Below are positions 26,129 through 34,641 of a stretch of DNA of 48,163 bases, one piece after another. Made by a program: the position numbers and the translations under genes. Source of the stretch: an uncultured Bacteroidota bacterium (lineage in GTDB: Bacteria; Bacteroidota; Bacteroidia; Flavobacteriales; Flavobacteriaceae). The notes beneath the pieces are model-generated. The model had not been told where the DNA came from and made no database searches. It was given only the letters and a program-made list of their open reading frames with translations. Numbering within the stretch: the stretch's first letter is position 1; every line of letters starts with the position of its first letter. Where the stretch lies: NCBI GenBank assembly GCA_902514615.1, contig CABXRG010000006.1, positions 1 through 48,163 of the forward strand. Direction: 5' to 3'.

Positions 26129-28239
26129 TGAAAACAAAATTTAAAAATATTTTAAAAATGAATATTGCAAAAAATTTAATTATTGGTCTTGCTATAATAT
26201 TTGCCAATAGTTTGAGTGCCCAATTAGATAGATCAATAGTTCCTGAATCAGGACCAACTCCTGAAATATTTTTTGGAAAACCACAAACTTTTATGCTTGA
26301 CAATGGTTTAACTGTAATGGTTGTTGAAAATAATAAACTTCCAAGAGCCTCTGCTTCACTTTCATTTGATAATCCTTTAATTTTTGAAGGAGAGATTGCA
26401 GGTGTAAGTTCAATTTTAGCAGAAATGATTGGAAATGGAACTCAATCTATCTCGAAAGAAGATTTCATTGAAGAAGTTGACTTTATGGGTGCATCTCTTA
26501 ATATAACAGGGTCTGGAGCATTTGCAGGATCTTTAAAAAGATATTTCCCTAGAGTTCTTGAATTAATGTCTCAAGCAGTATTAGAGCCATTGTTTACTCA
26601 AGAAGAGTTTGATAATCAAAAAAATCTGATTAAAGAGAGCCTTAAGACATCAGAAAAAGATGTCTCAACTGCTGCTAACAGAGTTCAGAATTTTATAACC
26701 TACGGAGCAAATCATCCCAATGGAGAATTTGTCTCACAGGAATCTCTTGATAAAGCAAGTTTTAATGACGCTGTAGATTTTTACAATAATTTTTCAAGTC
26801 CTAATAACGCATACTTAGTTATTTTAGGTGATATTGAATTCGAAGAAATTAAATCAAAGGTAACCGAACTGTTTAGCTCTTGGGAATCAAAAGAAGTCGT
26901 TACTAATAGTTTTCCTGAACCTAAAAATCCTGACGAAACAGAAGTAATTTTTGTTGATATGCCCAATGGGGTTCAGTCAGTTGTAACTGTTATTAACACT
27001 ATTGACTTTAATAAAAAGGAAGCTGACTATTTTCCTGCTTTAGTAGCGACTAGAATTCTTGGTGGCGGAGGAGCTGGAAGATTATTTAATAATTTAAGAG
27101 AAGATAAAGGATGGACATACGGTTCATACTCTTCAATATCAGAAAGCTATAAAACAAAGGGGCTTATCTTAGCACAAGCACAAGTTAAAAATGAAGTTAC
27201 TGATAGTGCTGCTGTTGAACTTCTTGTTGAATTAGATAAAATGAGAAATAAATTAGTTACTGATGAAGAGCTAACGTCTACAAAAGCAAAGTATACAGGT
27301 AACTTTGTAATGTCATTGGAAAACCCTGCTACAATTGCTGGTTTTGCTAGAAACATTATTACTCAAGACTTACCTGAAAACTATTATAATAGTTTTCTGG
27401 AAAACATAAACAATGTAACAAAGCAAGATGTTCAAAACGCAGCTCAAAAATATTTTTCACCAAATAAAACAAGAATTTTTATTACTGGAAAAGGAAGTGA
27501 AATTCTTGAAAAAATTGAAGGTATTGAATTTAACGGTAAGAAATTAAAAGTTAGATACTTTGATCAATATGGTAGTGAAATTTCAAGACCTGATTACTCT
27601 GTATCAACTGATGTTACTGCTGAGAGTGTAATTAGCAACTATATTAAAAGTATTGGTGGTGCTGAAAAGTTAAACAGTATATCGTCAATTGAAGTAAAAG
27701 CTACAGCTAATCTTCAGGGAGCAGTTCTAGAGATGTATTCTCTTAAAAATAATCAAAATCAATCATTAATGACAATGACTGCAATGGGAATGACTCTAGT
27801 AAAGAGCGTCTTTAATAAATATCAAGGCTATAATGAAGTTAATGGTCAAAGAATTCCTTTAACAGATGAAGAACTTGAGCAAGCAATTATCAACTCTGCT
27901 CTTTTCTCTGAACTTAATTTTGATTTTGAAACTATTGAGTTAATTGGAACCTCTTTTGTAAACGATGAAAAAGCTTATGAAATTAAGATTACCGATAATA
28001 AAAGTGTTTTTTACTCAGCTGAAACAGGATTAAAGTTAAAAGAATTTGAATCACAAGAAGTTGATGGAAATTTAATTACAGGTGAAGTATTCTACAAGGA
28101 ATATGAAGAAGTTGATGGAATTTTGATTCCTAGCGAAATAAACCAAGTTAGTGCTTCAATTCCTGTTCCAGGTGGATTAACTTTCAAGACTAGTTTAATA
28201 AAGTTGAATGTTAAAACTTCAGATTCTGATTTTAACTAG
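26128..28239 (+). CDS. M16 peptidase-like subunit lacking zinc motif, with C-terminal extension
   Basis: 703 residues. A signal peptide follows either M1 or M11 (ending SLSAQ). The M16 domain covers about 45-480, but the HxxEH site is replaced by 'GVSSILAEM' (about 92-100), so it is presumably non-catalytic. The C-terminal 220 residues (from 'YIKSIGGAEKLNSISSIEVK') resemble a LolA/LolB-like lipoprotein-carrier fold by strand pattern ('YEEVDGILIPSEINQV'), an inference. Together with the upstream active M16 protein it should form a heterodimer. Confidence 0.85.
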   Translation: MKTKFKNILKMNIAKNLIIGLAIIFANSLSAQLDRSIVPESGPTPEIFFGKPQTFMLDNGLTVMVVENNKLPRASASLSFDNPLIFEGEIAGVSSILAEMIGNGTQSISKEDFIEEVDFMGASLNITGSGAFAGSLKRYFPRVLELMSQAVLEPLFTQEEFDNQKNLIKESLKTSEKDVSTAANRVQNFITYGANHPNGEFVSQESLDKASFNDAVDFYNNFSSPNNAYLVILGDIEFEEIKSKVTELFSSWESKEVVTNSFPEPKNPDETEVIFVDMPNGVQSVVTVINTIDFNKKEADYFPALVATRILGGGGAGRLFNNLREDKGWTYGSYSSISESYKTKGLILAQAQVKNEVTDSAAVELLVELDKMRNKLVTDEELTSTKAKYTGNFVMSLENPATIAGFARNIITQDLPENYYNSFLENINNVTKQDVQNAAQKYFSPNKTRIFITGKGSEILEKIEGIEFNGKKLKVRYFDQYGSEISRPDYSVSTDVTAESVISNYIKSIGGAEKLNSISSIEVKATANLQGAVLEMYSLKNNQNQSLMTMTAMGMTLVKSVFNKYQGYNEVNGQRIPLTDEELEQAIINSALFSELNFDFETIELIGTSFVNDEKAYEIKITDNKSVFYSAETGLKLKEFESQEVDGNLITGEVFYKEYEEVDGILIPSEINQVSASIPVPGGLTFKTSLIKLNVKTSDSDFN

Positions 28240-28258
28240 ATCTAGCTAAACAAATAAT

Positions 28259-29149
28259 TTAAGGCATCTTTTTAGATGCCTTTTTTTTTGTTACCAAGTA
28301 AACTCCTAATAAGATAATTGCTGTTCCTGAAAATTGAGTTAATTTAAATTCCTCTCCATCCAACAAACCCCAAAAAATAGCAACAACTGGCATTAAGTAA
28401 GTTGTAGACACTGAAAAAACAGGAGTTGATATTGCTAATAATTTAATATATAAAACTTTTGCGATTGCTGTTCCAAAAAGAGCCAGTATAACAATATATA
28501 TAATTGACTCAATAATTAATGGATCTGATGCAAAATCTGAAAATGGAAAATCAGAGAAACAAAGAACAATGAATGCAGGAATAAACATAAAGAGGAAACT
28601 CATAAATACTATTCCTAGTGCAGGTATATTTGGAAGTTTATATTTTAAAACATTTGCATTAATTGCATAACAAAAAGCAGCCAGCACAATAAACATTACA
28701 TATACAATGTTAAATGAAGAAGATAATAACTCATTGTTTATTAATACTATTATTCCTATAAAGCCAACTAGAACTCCTAGTACCTGTTTTTTTAACAACT
28801 CTTCCCCAAAAACAATAACACTAATCAATAATGTAAACAGTGGGGTCAGTGAAACCATAACAGCGGTTATTGAACTGGAAATTTCAGTTTCTGCAAAAGC
28901 GAATAAATAAGCAGGGAAAAAAGATCCAACAAATGCAGAAAATGCAACCCATTTCATTTTCTCTCTAGGTATGTGTTTGATTTTTTGATATCCAATTGGA
29001 GCGATTAAAAGAGTTGTTATAATCACCCTAAGTGATCCTAATTGAATTGGTGTAAGACCTGTAAGTCCTTTTTTAATTAATATATAAGAGCTTCCCCATA
29101 TTAAAGATAGAATAACTAATGTCCCCCATTTTCTGATACTCAAGTTCAC
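28259..29149 (-). CDS. EamA/DMT-superfamily transporter
   Basis: 296 residues, about ten hydrophobic helices in two EamA repeats. The first repeat begins 'LVILSLIWGSSYILIKKGL', typical of the family (W-G-S-x-Y-x-x-x-K), and the second ends 'TAIILLGVYLVTKKK'. Such permeases export amino acids or metabolites; substrate unknown. Its last codons overlap the terminator hairpin of the convergent M16 operon. It lies next to the gldE-like gene where gldD is often found in flavobacteria. Confidence 0.88.
   Translation of the reverse strand: MNLSIRKWGTLVILSLIWGSSYILIKKGLTGLTPIQLGSLRVIITTLLIAPIGYQKIKHIPREKMKWVAFSAFVGSFFPAYLFAFAETEISSSITAVMVSLTPLFTLLISVIVFGEELLKKQVLGVLVGFIGIIVLINNELLSSSFNIVYVMFIVLAAFCYAINANVLKYKLPNIPALGIVFMSFLFMFIPAFIVLCFSDFPFSDFASDPLIIESIIYIVILALFGTAIAKVLYIKLLAISTPVFSVSTTYLMPVVAIFWGLLDGEEFKLTQFSGTAIILLGVYLVTKKKASKKMP
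28261..28289 (+). terminator. Rho-independent terminator after the M16 operon
   Basis: A perfect 9-bp stem AAGGCATCT / AGATGCCTT (28261-28269 with 28274-28282), TTTT loop, then a long T run. It lies inside the last codons of the EamA gene, encoding its end (ASKKMP). Confidence 0.9.
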
Positions 29150-29157
29150 CTATCTAT

Positions 29158-30411
29158 TTATTTTTTAGGTAATATTAATTTTACTTGCTTAATTCTTTTT
29201 TTGTCAACTATTTCAATAACAAACTTATATGAGTCGTGAGTTATCACTTGACCAACTTTTGGTATTTTTTTAATTTTTTCAATAAGAAACCCTCCTAGAG
29301 TTTCAATTTCTAAAGCAATCTCTTCAAATGTCGATGAATCTATTAAATTAATTGCTCTATAAAAATCTTGTAAATTTATTTTTGAATCAAAAATAAAAGT
29401 ATTGTCGTCTAATTTAGAAAACAGATTATCCTCATCATCGAACTCACCACTTATTTCTCCAAAAATTTCTTCTATAACATCTTCAAGAGTTATTATTCCT
29501 GAAGTTCCACCATATTCATCAACTACAATAGCCATATGAATTTTCTTAGTTTTAAATTCAGTCAATAAGTCATCTAATTTTTTGTTTTCTGGAATATAAA
29601 GAGGCTTACGTAATAGACTAGTCCAATTAAAGTTTTCTTTTTCAAGGTGAGGTAAGAGATCTTTTACATATAATACACCTGTAATTTTATCAAGATTTTC
29701 TTCATATACTGGAACTCTTGAAAAACCCTTAGCTATTAATTCATCGATTATGTCAATTATTTTCATGTCTGATTCAAGGGCAAATACATCTATTCTAGGA
29801 CACATAATTTGTCTTGTTTCAACATTTCCAAAATTCACTATTCCTTTGAGAATTTTTTTCTCTTCAGTACTTGTCTCTTTTGAATCAGTAAGGTCAAGGG
29901 CCTGTGAAAGCTTATCAACAGAAAGTTGTTTTGAATCCTTAGCTAAATTTGATTCTAAATAACTCATTGATTGACTCATCGGATTATTGAATAAAAACAA
30001 TACATAACGATCTAAAAAATAAATAGGTCTTACCATTATTTTGGAAAAAACCAATGGATTTCTGTTAGCATAAATTTTAGGAAGAATGTCTCCAATAAAT
30101 AAAATGAGCATTCCAATTAACCCTACTTCTAATATTGTTTCTAAAACCAGGCTGTTTAATGAACTTAAGTATGGGTTGTCAATTGAGGCAAATAGTATAA
30201 CTATAGCAATATTTATAAAGTTATTTGAGATAAGTATAGTTGCAAGTAATCTTTTTGGCTTTTCAAGCAGTAATTTAATTTTCTTTATCAATACATTATT
30301 CTCATCTTCTGGCATTATTGATTTATCAAGTGAAAAAAAGGCTACTTCACACCCTGATGTAAGAGCAGATAATACCAAAAAAATTAAGATTAAAATAATT
30401 TTTACTATCAC
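29158..30411 (-). CDS. gldE: CorC/HlyC-type transporter, probable GldE homologue
   Basis: 417 residues. An N-terminal DUF21 (CNNM) domain with hydrophobic helices (about 1-135, starting 'LIFLVLSALTSGCEVAFFSL') is followed by two CBS motifs ('IMCPRIDVFALESDMKIIDI' and 'KLDDLLTEFKTKKIHMAIVV', then DEYGGTSGIITLEDVIEEI). A CorC_HlyC C-terminal domain ends in 'ETLGGFLIEKIKKIPKVGQ'. The position next to ssb and mutY is the conserved setting of gldE, which in Flavobacterium johnsoniae is needed for gliding. The symbol rests on synteny; the generic family call is certain. No gldD follows. Confidence 0.72.
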   Translation of the reverse strand: MIVKIILILIFLVLSALTSGCEVAFFSLDKSIMPEDENNVLIKKIKLLLEKPKRLLATILISNNFINIAIVILFASIDNPYLSSLNSLVLETILEVGLIGMLILFIGDILPKIYANRNPLVFSKIMVRPIYFLDRYVLFLFNNPMSQSMSYLESNLAKDSKQLSVDKLSQALDLTDSKETSTEEKKILKGIVNFGNVETRQIMCPRIDVFALESDMKIIDIIDELIAKGFSRVPVYEENLDKITGVLYVKDLLPHLEKENFNWTSLLRKPLYIPENKKLDDLLTEFKTKKIHMAIVVDEYGGTSGIITLEDVIEEIFGEISGEFDDEDNLFSKLDDNTFIFDSKINLQDFYRAINLIDSSTFEEIALEIETLGGFLIEKIKKIPKVGQVITHDSYKFVIEIVDKKRIKQVKLILPKK

Positions 30412-30457
30412 AGAAATCTAGAATAAAAAGTTAAAGAGTTGGAATTCAAAAGTATAT

Positions 30458-30883
30458 TTAGAAAGGTAAATCGTTTTCTGTGGTATCACTCTCTTGATTT
30501 TTGATTGCTGTTGAAGGTTTTACTTCAGTATTTGAAACAGAGTCTTTCTTGGTTGAAAGAAAAGTAAATTCATCAACATTTACTTCAGTAGTATATTTAT
30601 CTACTCCGTCCTCACCTTGCCATTTCCTTGTTCTAAGTTTACCTTCAACATAAACTTTATCTCCTTTAGACAAATATTTTTCACAAATCTCAGCTGCCTT
30701 ATTTCTTAGGACTATATTATGCCAATCTGTATTTGTTACTTTTTCGTTAGTTGATTTATTGGTATATGTCTCGTTTGTAGCAAGAGGAAATCTTGCAAGA
30801 CAACCACCATTATCAAAATGTTTAATTTTTACATCATCCCCTAGATGACCAATTAACATAACTTTATTTAGTGTTCCGCTCAT
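30458..30883 (-). CDS. ssb: Single-stranded DNA-binding protein
   Basis: 141 residues with an OB-fold core ('NKVMLIGHLGDDVKIKHFDN', 'DWHNIVLRNKAAEICEKYLS', 'GDKVYVEGKLRTRKWQ') and an acidic tail ending NDLPF, the conserved partner-binding tip. It sits between mutY and the gldE-like gene on the same strand. Confidence 0.95.
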   Translation of the reverse strand: MSGTLNKVMLIGHLGDDVKIKHFDNGGCLARFPLATNETYTNKSTNEKVTNTDWHNIVLRNKAAEICEKYLSKGDKVYVEGKLRTRKWQGEDGVDKYTTEVNVDEFTFLSTKKDSVSNTEVKPSTAIKNQESDTTENDLPF

Positions 30884-30905
30884 AATTATATATATGGCTA
30901 ATATA

Positions 30906-30913
30906 CAAAAATA
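30906..30913 (-). promoter_or_regulatory. -7 box for ssb (and gldE-like)
   Basis: Minus-strand TATTTTTG fits TAnnTTTG, 22 nt before the ssb ATG. Lies between mutY and ssb, so ssb can be expressed independently of mutY. Confidence 0.5.
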
Positions 30914-30919
30914 GAGTAC

Positions 30920-31960
30920 CTAGATTAATAACTTATTAATAAAGTTAGTTAGGGGTACAGGAAAATTATAATTGTTTAGTTCTGATAAATGAATACCTGA
31001 TTCAAGACAATCTTTAACGAGAATCTGATGAAATGATATATATAATATTTGATGTGATAGGATATGTTTTAAACGATAAATGTTTTCCTTTTGGTTCTTA
31101 ATAGTAATGAATTTTGTAGAGGTAAGTTTTTTAAACTCATCACTTATAATGATATTCTTTATTTCTGCTTTACTTTCAATAAGCGGGAATTCATCTAGCT
31201 TATACCAAATGTCTTTATTTATTCTTTTATTAATTATGGTGTGTTGTTCACTATCAATGAAAACTAGATAATTCAAAAATCTTTCTTTTAGTTTTTTCTT
31301 TATTGACTTCGCAGGTATTATTTCAACTTCATTGTTCTTAAAAGCTATACATGTTGACGAAAAAATACATGATTCACAATCAGGAAAAGGAGTACACAAA
31401 AGAGCTCCATACTCCATCATTGCCTGATTAAAATCACCTGGATTATTTACTTTATTAATTAATTTTTTACCGATTTCTTTAATCCCTTTTTGCCCATTCA
31501 CTGAGTCTATTGGGATTTTAATACCATAATATCTTGATAGTAATCTCAAAACATTACCGTCAACAACAGGATTGTATTCATTAAAACAGATAGATGATAT
31601 TGCACTTGCAGTATAGTCTCCTATTCCTTTTAACTTGATTAATTCATCATAAGTATTTGGAAACAATCCATTTAGTGAATTTGAAATTTCTTTCGCGGAT
31701 TTATGTAAGTTAATAGCTCTATTATAGTACCCTAATCCTTTCCACATTTTTAAAACTTCGGATTCCTCAGAGGAGGATAAACTTTCAACAGTTGGAAATT
31801 TTTTTATAAAATTATTGAAGTATTTTATTCCTTGAACTACTCGTGTCTGTTGAAGTATTATTTCAGAAATCCAAACTCGATATGGATCTTTATTTTTTCT
31901 CCATGGCAAATCTCTTTTATTAATTGTATACCATTTAACTAATTGATTTTCAAAAGACAT
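30920..31960 (-). CDS. mutY: A/G-specific adenine DNA glycosylase
   Basis: 346 residues. Helix-hairpin-helix/GPD core: 'WISEIILQQTRV' with catalytic E33, 'LKGIGDYTASAI' and 'VVDGNVLRLLSR' with D134. The 4Fe-4S ligands are C189, C195, C198 and C204. The first spacing is one residue shorter than in E. coli MutY. The C-terminal NUDIX-like region is present but short. It excises adenine opposite 8-oxoguanine and is divergent from the HU gene. Confidence 0.93.
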   Translation of the reverse strand: MSFENQLVKWYTINKRDLPWRKNKDPYRVWISEIILQQTRVVQGIKYFNNFIKKFPTVESLSSSEESEVLKMWKGLGYYNRAINLHKSAKEISNSLNGLFPNTYDELIKLKGIGDYTASAISSICFNEYNPVVDGNVLRLLSRYYGIKIPIDSVNGQKGIKEIGKKLINKVNNPGDFNQAMMEYGALLCTPFPDCESCIFSSTCIAFKNNEVEIIPAKSIKKKLKERFLNYLVFIDSEQHTIINKRINKDIWYKLDEFPLIESKAEIKNIIISDEFKKLTSTKFITIKNQKENIYRLKHILSHQILYISFHQILVKDCLESGIHLSELNNYNFPVPLTNFINKLLI

Positions 31961-32021
31961 TTACGATTTATTCTAGGGCTAATTATATATTACTAATTCA
32001 CTAATTTAAAATATAAATTTA

Positions 32022-32029
32022 TATATTTG
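32022..32029 (+). promoter_or_regulatory. -7 box for the HU gene
   Basis: TATATTTG is a full TAnnTTTG match, 40 nt before the HU ATG. No -33 element seen. Confidence 0.5.
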
Positions 32030-32069
32030 CTAGCCTTAAAAGCTAATTGTATAACCAATATAACAGAAA

Positions 32070-32360
32070 ATGACAAAGGCAGATATTGTAAAAAATATAT
32101 CGGATCAAACAGGAGTTGATAAAACTGATGTTCAGATGATCGCTGAAAAATTTATGGAGGAAATTAAAAGCTCACTCCAAAATAAGAATAATGTTTACTT
32201 AAGAGGGTTTGGGAGTTTTATTATCAAAACAAGAGCAGAGAAAACAGGTAGAAATATTTCAAAAAATACTGCTGTAATTATACCTGCTCATAATATTCCT
32301 GCATTTAAACCTTCAAAAACTTTTGTCAAATCTGTAAAACAGAATGTGCCAGTTGGCTAA
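32070..32360 (+). CDS. HU/IHF family DNA-binding protein
   Basis: 96 residues: two N-terminal helices (MTKADIVKNISDQTGVDK...), the 'YLRGFGSFIIKTRAEKTGRN' arm start, and 'IIPAHNIPAFKPSKTF', the IPAxxxPxFKPSK signature. Nucleoid protein. It starts a plus-strand run of HU, a 29-residue basic protein and rng. Confidence 0.95.
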   Translation: MTKADIVKNISDQTGVDKTDVQMIAEKFMEEIKSSLQNKNNVYLRGFGSFIIKTRAEKTGRNISKNTAVIIPAHNIPAFKPSKTFVKSVKQNVPVG

Positions 32361-32377
32361 TTTAAAAATAGATAGAT

Positions 32378-32467
32378 ATGCCTAGCGGTAAAAAAAGAAA
32401 AAGACATAAGGTTGCTACTCACAAGAGGAAAAAAAGAGCGAGAGCAAACCGACATAAGAAGAAATAG
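32378..32467 (+). CDS. 29-residue highly basic protein between HU and rng
   Basis: A short frame, ATG at 32378 to TAG at 32467, encodes a peptide starting MPSGKKRKRHKVATHKRKKR and ending NRHKKK. Nineteen of 29 residues are Lys, Arg or His. I recall near-identical tiny proteins at this place, upstream of rng, in many Bacteroidota; that is from memory and should be verified. Composition and length suit a ribosome- or RNA-associated protein; relation to the F. johnsoniae extra ribosomal proteins is possible but unproven. It falls below usual ORF length cut-offs. It starts 17 nt after the HU stop, so co-transcription is likely. Confidence 0.75.
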   Translation: MPSGKKRKRHKVATHKRKKRARANRHKKK

Positions 32468-32515
32468 TGTTAGGGATTACACTCTAAACTCATCCCAAAG
32501 TTCTTTGAAATAACG

Positions 32516-32531
32516 TATAACGAAAGTTATA
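32516..32531 (+). promoter_or_regulatory. Small hairpin in rng leader (GAAA loop)
   Basis: A perfect 6-bp stem TATAAC / GTTATA closed by a GAAA tetraloop. First of two hairpins in the 121-nt leader before the rng start. Confidence 0.4.
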
Positions 32532-32554
32532 TTATTATTGAAAAATGTTTAACC

Positions 32555-32574
32555 TTTCTACTACATAGTAGAAA
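32555..32574 (+). promoter_or_regulatory. Hairpin directly upstream of the rng start
   Basis: A perfect 8-bp stem TTTCTACT / AGTAGAAA with ACAT loop, ending 14 nt before the GTG start. It is not followed by a T run, so it is not a terminator. It is a candidate structure for control of translation or for self-cleavage by RNase E/G. Confidence 0.45.
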
Positions 32575-32588
32575 TAATACTTATAACA

Positions 32589-34139
32589 GTGAAAAAAGAA
32601 TTGATTATAAGATCAAATTCAAGTGCTGTTGATTTTGCAATGCTTAACGAGGGTAGACTTGTTGAGTTAGATAAAGAAGTAGGTAAAAACAAATTTTCTG
32701 TAGGTGATATTTTTGTTGCAAAAATTAGAAAAACCATACCTGGCTTAAACGCTGCATTTGTAAATGTAGGGCATGAGAAAGATGGTTTTTTACATTATCA
32801 TGACTTAGGACCAAAATTATTATCATTATCTAAATTTGTAGATCAAATCGATACTAAAAAAGTGAAATCTTTTTCTTTTAGTAAGTTTGATTTCGAAAAA
32901 GATATTCCAAAAAATGGTCTTATTAAAGATTGTCTAAAAGCAAAACAGACAACTTTAGTACAAATTATTAAAGAACCTATATCTACAAAAGGTCCCAGAT
33001 TAAGTTCTGAGATTTCGTTAGCAGGTAGATTTATGGTTTTGATTCCCTTCTCGGAGAGAATCTCTATTTCACAAAAAATTAAAAGTCAAGATGAGAAAAA
33101 AAGACTAAAAAATTTAGTTAGGAATATTAAACCAAAAGGTTTTGGTGTAATAATTCGTACTGTAGCAAAAAGCAAATCTGTAAGTGAGTTAGAAGGAGAT
33201 TTAAAAGATCTTGTTCTAAGATGGAAAAGACTCTGTATCAATTTAAGTAAATCAGATTCATATCCAACTAAGATTCTAGGAGAAATTAATAGAACGACAT
33301 CAAAATTAAGAGATGTTTTTGATGATTCTTTTTCAAACATTTATCTAGATGACCCGAACTTACATAGTGAAATTAAAGACTACATAAAGCTTATAGCTCC
33401 AGGAAAATCATCTATTGTTAAACTCTATAAAGGTGTAACTCCAATTTTTGAAAAATATGGAATTGAGAGGCAAATAAAATCTTCATTTGGAAGAACTGTC
33501 TCTATGCAAAAAGGAGCATATCTAATAATTGAACATACGGAAGCTCTTCATGTTATTGACGTAAATAGTGGAAACAGATCAAATAAGTCAAAAACACAAG
33601 AGGAGACAGCTATGGAAGTAAACTTAATTGCTTCTGCTGAAATTGCCAGACAATTAAGATTAAGAGATATGGGAGGAATTATAGTTGTAGACTTTATAGA
33701 CCAAACAAAAAGAGAAAACAGAAAAAAATTGTTTGATCACTTTTGTCAAGAAATGGCAAAAGACAGAACCAAGCATAAAATTCTTCCACCAAGCAAATTT
33801 GGATTGATTCAAATCACAAGGCAAAGGATAAGGCCTGAGATGAATATCAAGACTAAAGAAGCAAATCCTAATAAAGAATTAGAAGTGGAAGCACCTATTT
33901 TATTAGTAGACAAAATCAATACAGATCTTGACAGAATAGTTAAGAATGCGCGTTATAAAAAGGGAGCAATCTACATTCATGTGCACCCATTTGTGGCAGC
34001 GTACATAGACAAAGGTCTATTTTCATTGAAAAATAAGTGGAGCTTTAATTATAAAAGAATAATTAAAATTATACCTAGAGACTCATACTTATATCTTCAA
34101 TATAATTTAACAGATAATAGATCAAAAATTTTAAGATAA
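32589..34139 (+). CDS. rng: Ribonuclease E/G family endoribonuclease
   Basis: 516 residues from a GTG start; the N-terminus (KKELIIRSNSSAVDFAML) matches the expected family start. An S1-like domain holds 'FVAKIRKTIPGLNAAFVNVG' and 'HEKDGFLHYHDLG'. The RNase core shows 'HVIDVNSGNRSNK' (about 320) and 'GGIIVVDFIDQ' (about 360), whose aspartates bind magnesium, then 'KFGLIQITRQRIRPE'. Length suits RNase G rather than RNase E. It processes rRNA and mRNA 5' ends. Two hairpins precede the start and a strong terminator follows. Confidence 0.94.
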   Translation: MKKELIIRSNSSAVDFAMLNEGRLVELDKEVGKNKFSVGDIFVAKIRKTIPGLNAAFVNVGHEKDGFLHYHDLGPKLLSLSKFVDQIDTKKVKSFSFSKFDFEKDIPKNGLIKDCLKAKQTTLVQIIKEPISTKGPRLSSEISLAGRFMVLIPFSERISISQKIKSQDEKKRLKNLVRNIKPKGFGVIIRTVAKSKSVSELEGDLKDLVLRWKRLCINLSKSDSYPTKILGEINRTTSKLRDVFDDSFSNIYLDDPNLHSEIKDYIKLIAPGKSSIVKLYKGVTPIFEKYGIERQIKSSFGRTVSMQKGAYLIIEHTEALHVIDVNSGNRSNKSKTQEETAMEVNLIASAEIARQLRLRDMGGIIVVDFIDQTKRENRKKLFDHFCQEMAKDRTKHKILPPSKFGLIQITRQRIRPEMNIKTKEANPNKELEVEAPILLVDKINTDLDRIVKNARYKKGAIYIHVHPFVAAYIDKGLFSLKNKWSFNYKRIIKIIPRDSYLYLQYNLTDNRSKILR

Positions 34140-34148
34140 AATCTTATT

Positions 34149-34183
34149 AAAACCGTTTAGAATTTCTAAACGGTTTTTTTTAT
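34149..34183 (+). terminator. Rho-independent terminator after rng
   Basis: A 12-bp stem AAAACCGTTTAG / CTAAACGGTTTT (34149-34160 with 34166-34177) with AATTT loop and following T residues. Confidence 0.9.
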
Positions 34184-34191
34184 ATTATAAA

Positions 34192-34641
34192 ATGGAATCT
34201 TCGGTAAAAAAGAAAATTGAACACTACTGTATTTATCAAGAGAGGTGTCATCTAGAAGTTACTAAAAAATTAAACAAATTAAATGTTTTTGGTGATGAAG
34301 CTAATGAATATGTATGTTACTTAATTGATGAAAATTTTTTATCTGAAACTAGATTTTCTGAAGCATTTGTAAGAGGAAAATTTAATAGTAATAATTGGGG
34401 GAAGGTAAAAATAATTCGAGAACTTAAATCAAGAAATATTTCTGATTGGAACATAAGTAATGCTCTAAATCAAATAAGCGATGAAGATTATCAAAACAAA
34501 CTAAGAAAACTCTGTAAAAAACAAGTTGAGCTTAGTGATAAGCCTAAAATTGAATTAAAAAATAAGGTGGTTAAAAGTTTATCAATCAAAGGCTGGGAGA
34601 TAGACTTAATAGTTAGTCAACTTAATCAACTAATAAAGTAA
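34192..34641 (+). CDS. recX: RecX family regulatory protein
   Basis: 149 residues, predicted all-helical with RecX motifs: 'KKIEHYCIYQERCHLEVTKKL', 'YLIDENFLSETRFSEAFVRG', 'WGKVKIIRELKSRNIS' and the last 'SLSIKGWEIDLIVSQLN'. RecX binds RecA filaments and limits recombination. No recA is adjacent. It overlaps the convergent atpC gene by 20 nt at the 3' end. Confidence 0.85.
   Translation: MESSVKKKIEHYCIYQERCHLEVTKKLNKLNVFGDEANEYVCYLIDENFLSETRFSEAFVRGKFNSNNWGKVKIIRELKSRNISDWNISNALNQISDEDYQNKLRKLCKKQVELSDKPKIELKNKVVKSLSIKGWEIDLIVSQLNQLIK

Noticed and set aside
26106-26303. Minus-strand ORF at the M16 gene junction
   Set aside because: It is antisense to the signal peptide of the second M16 protein; the hydrophobic sequence reflects AT-rich codons.
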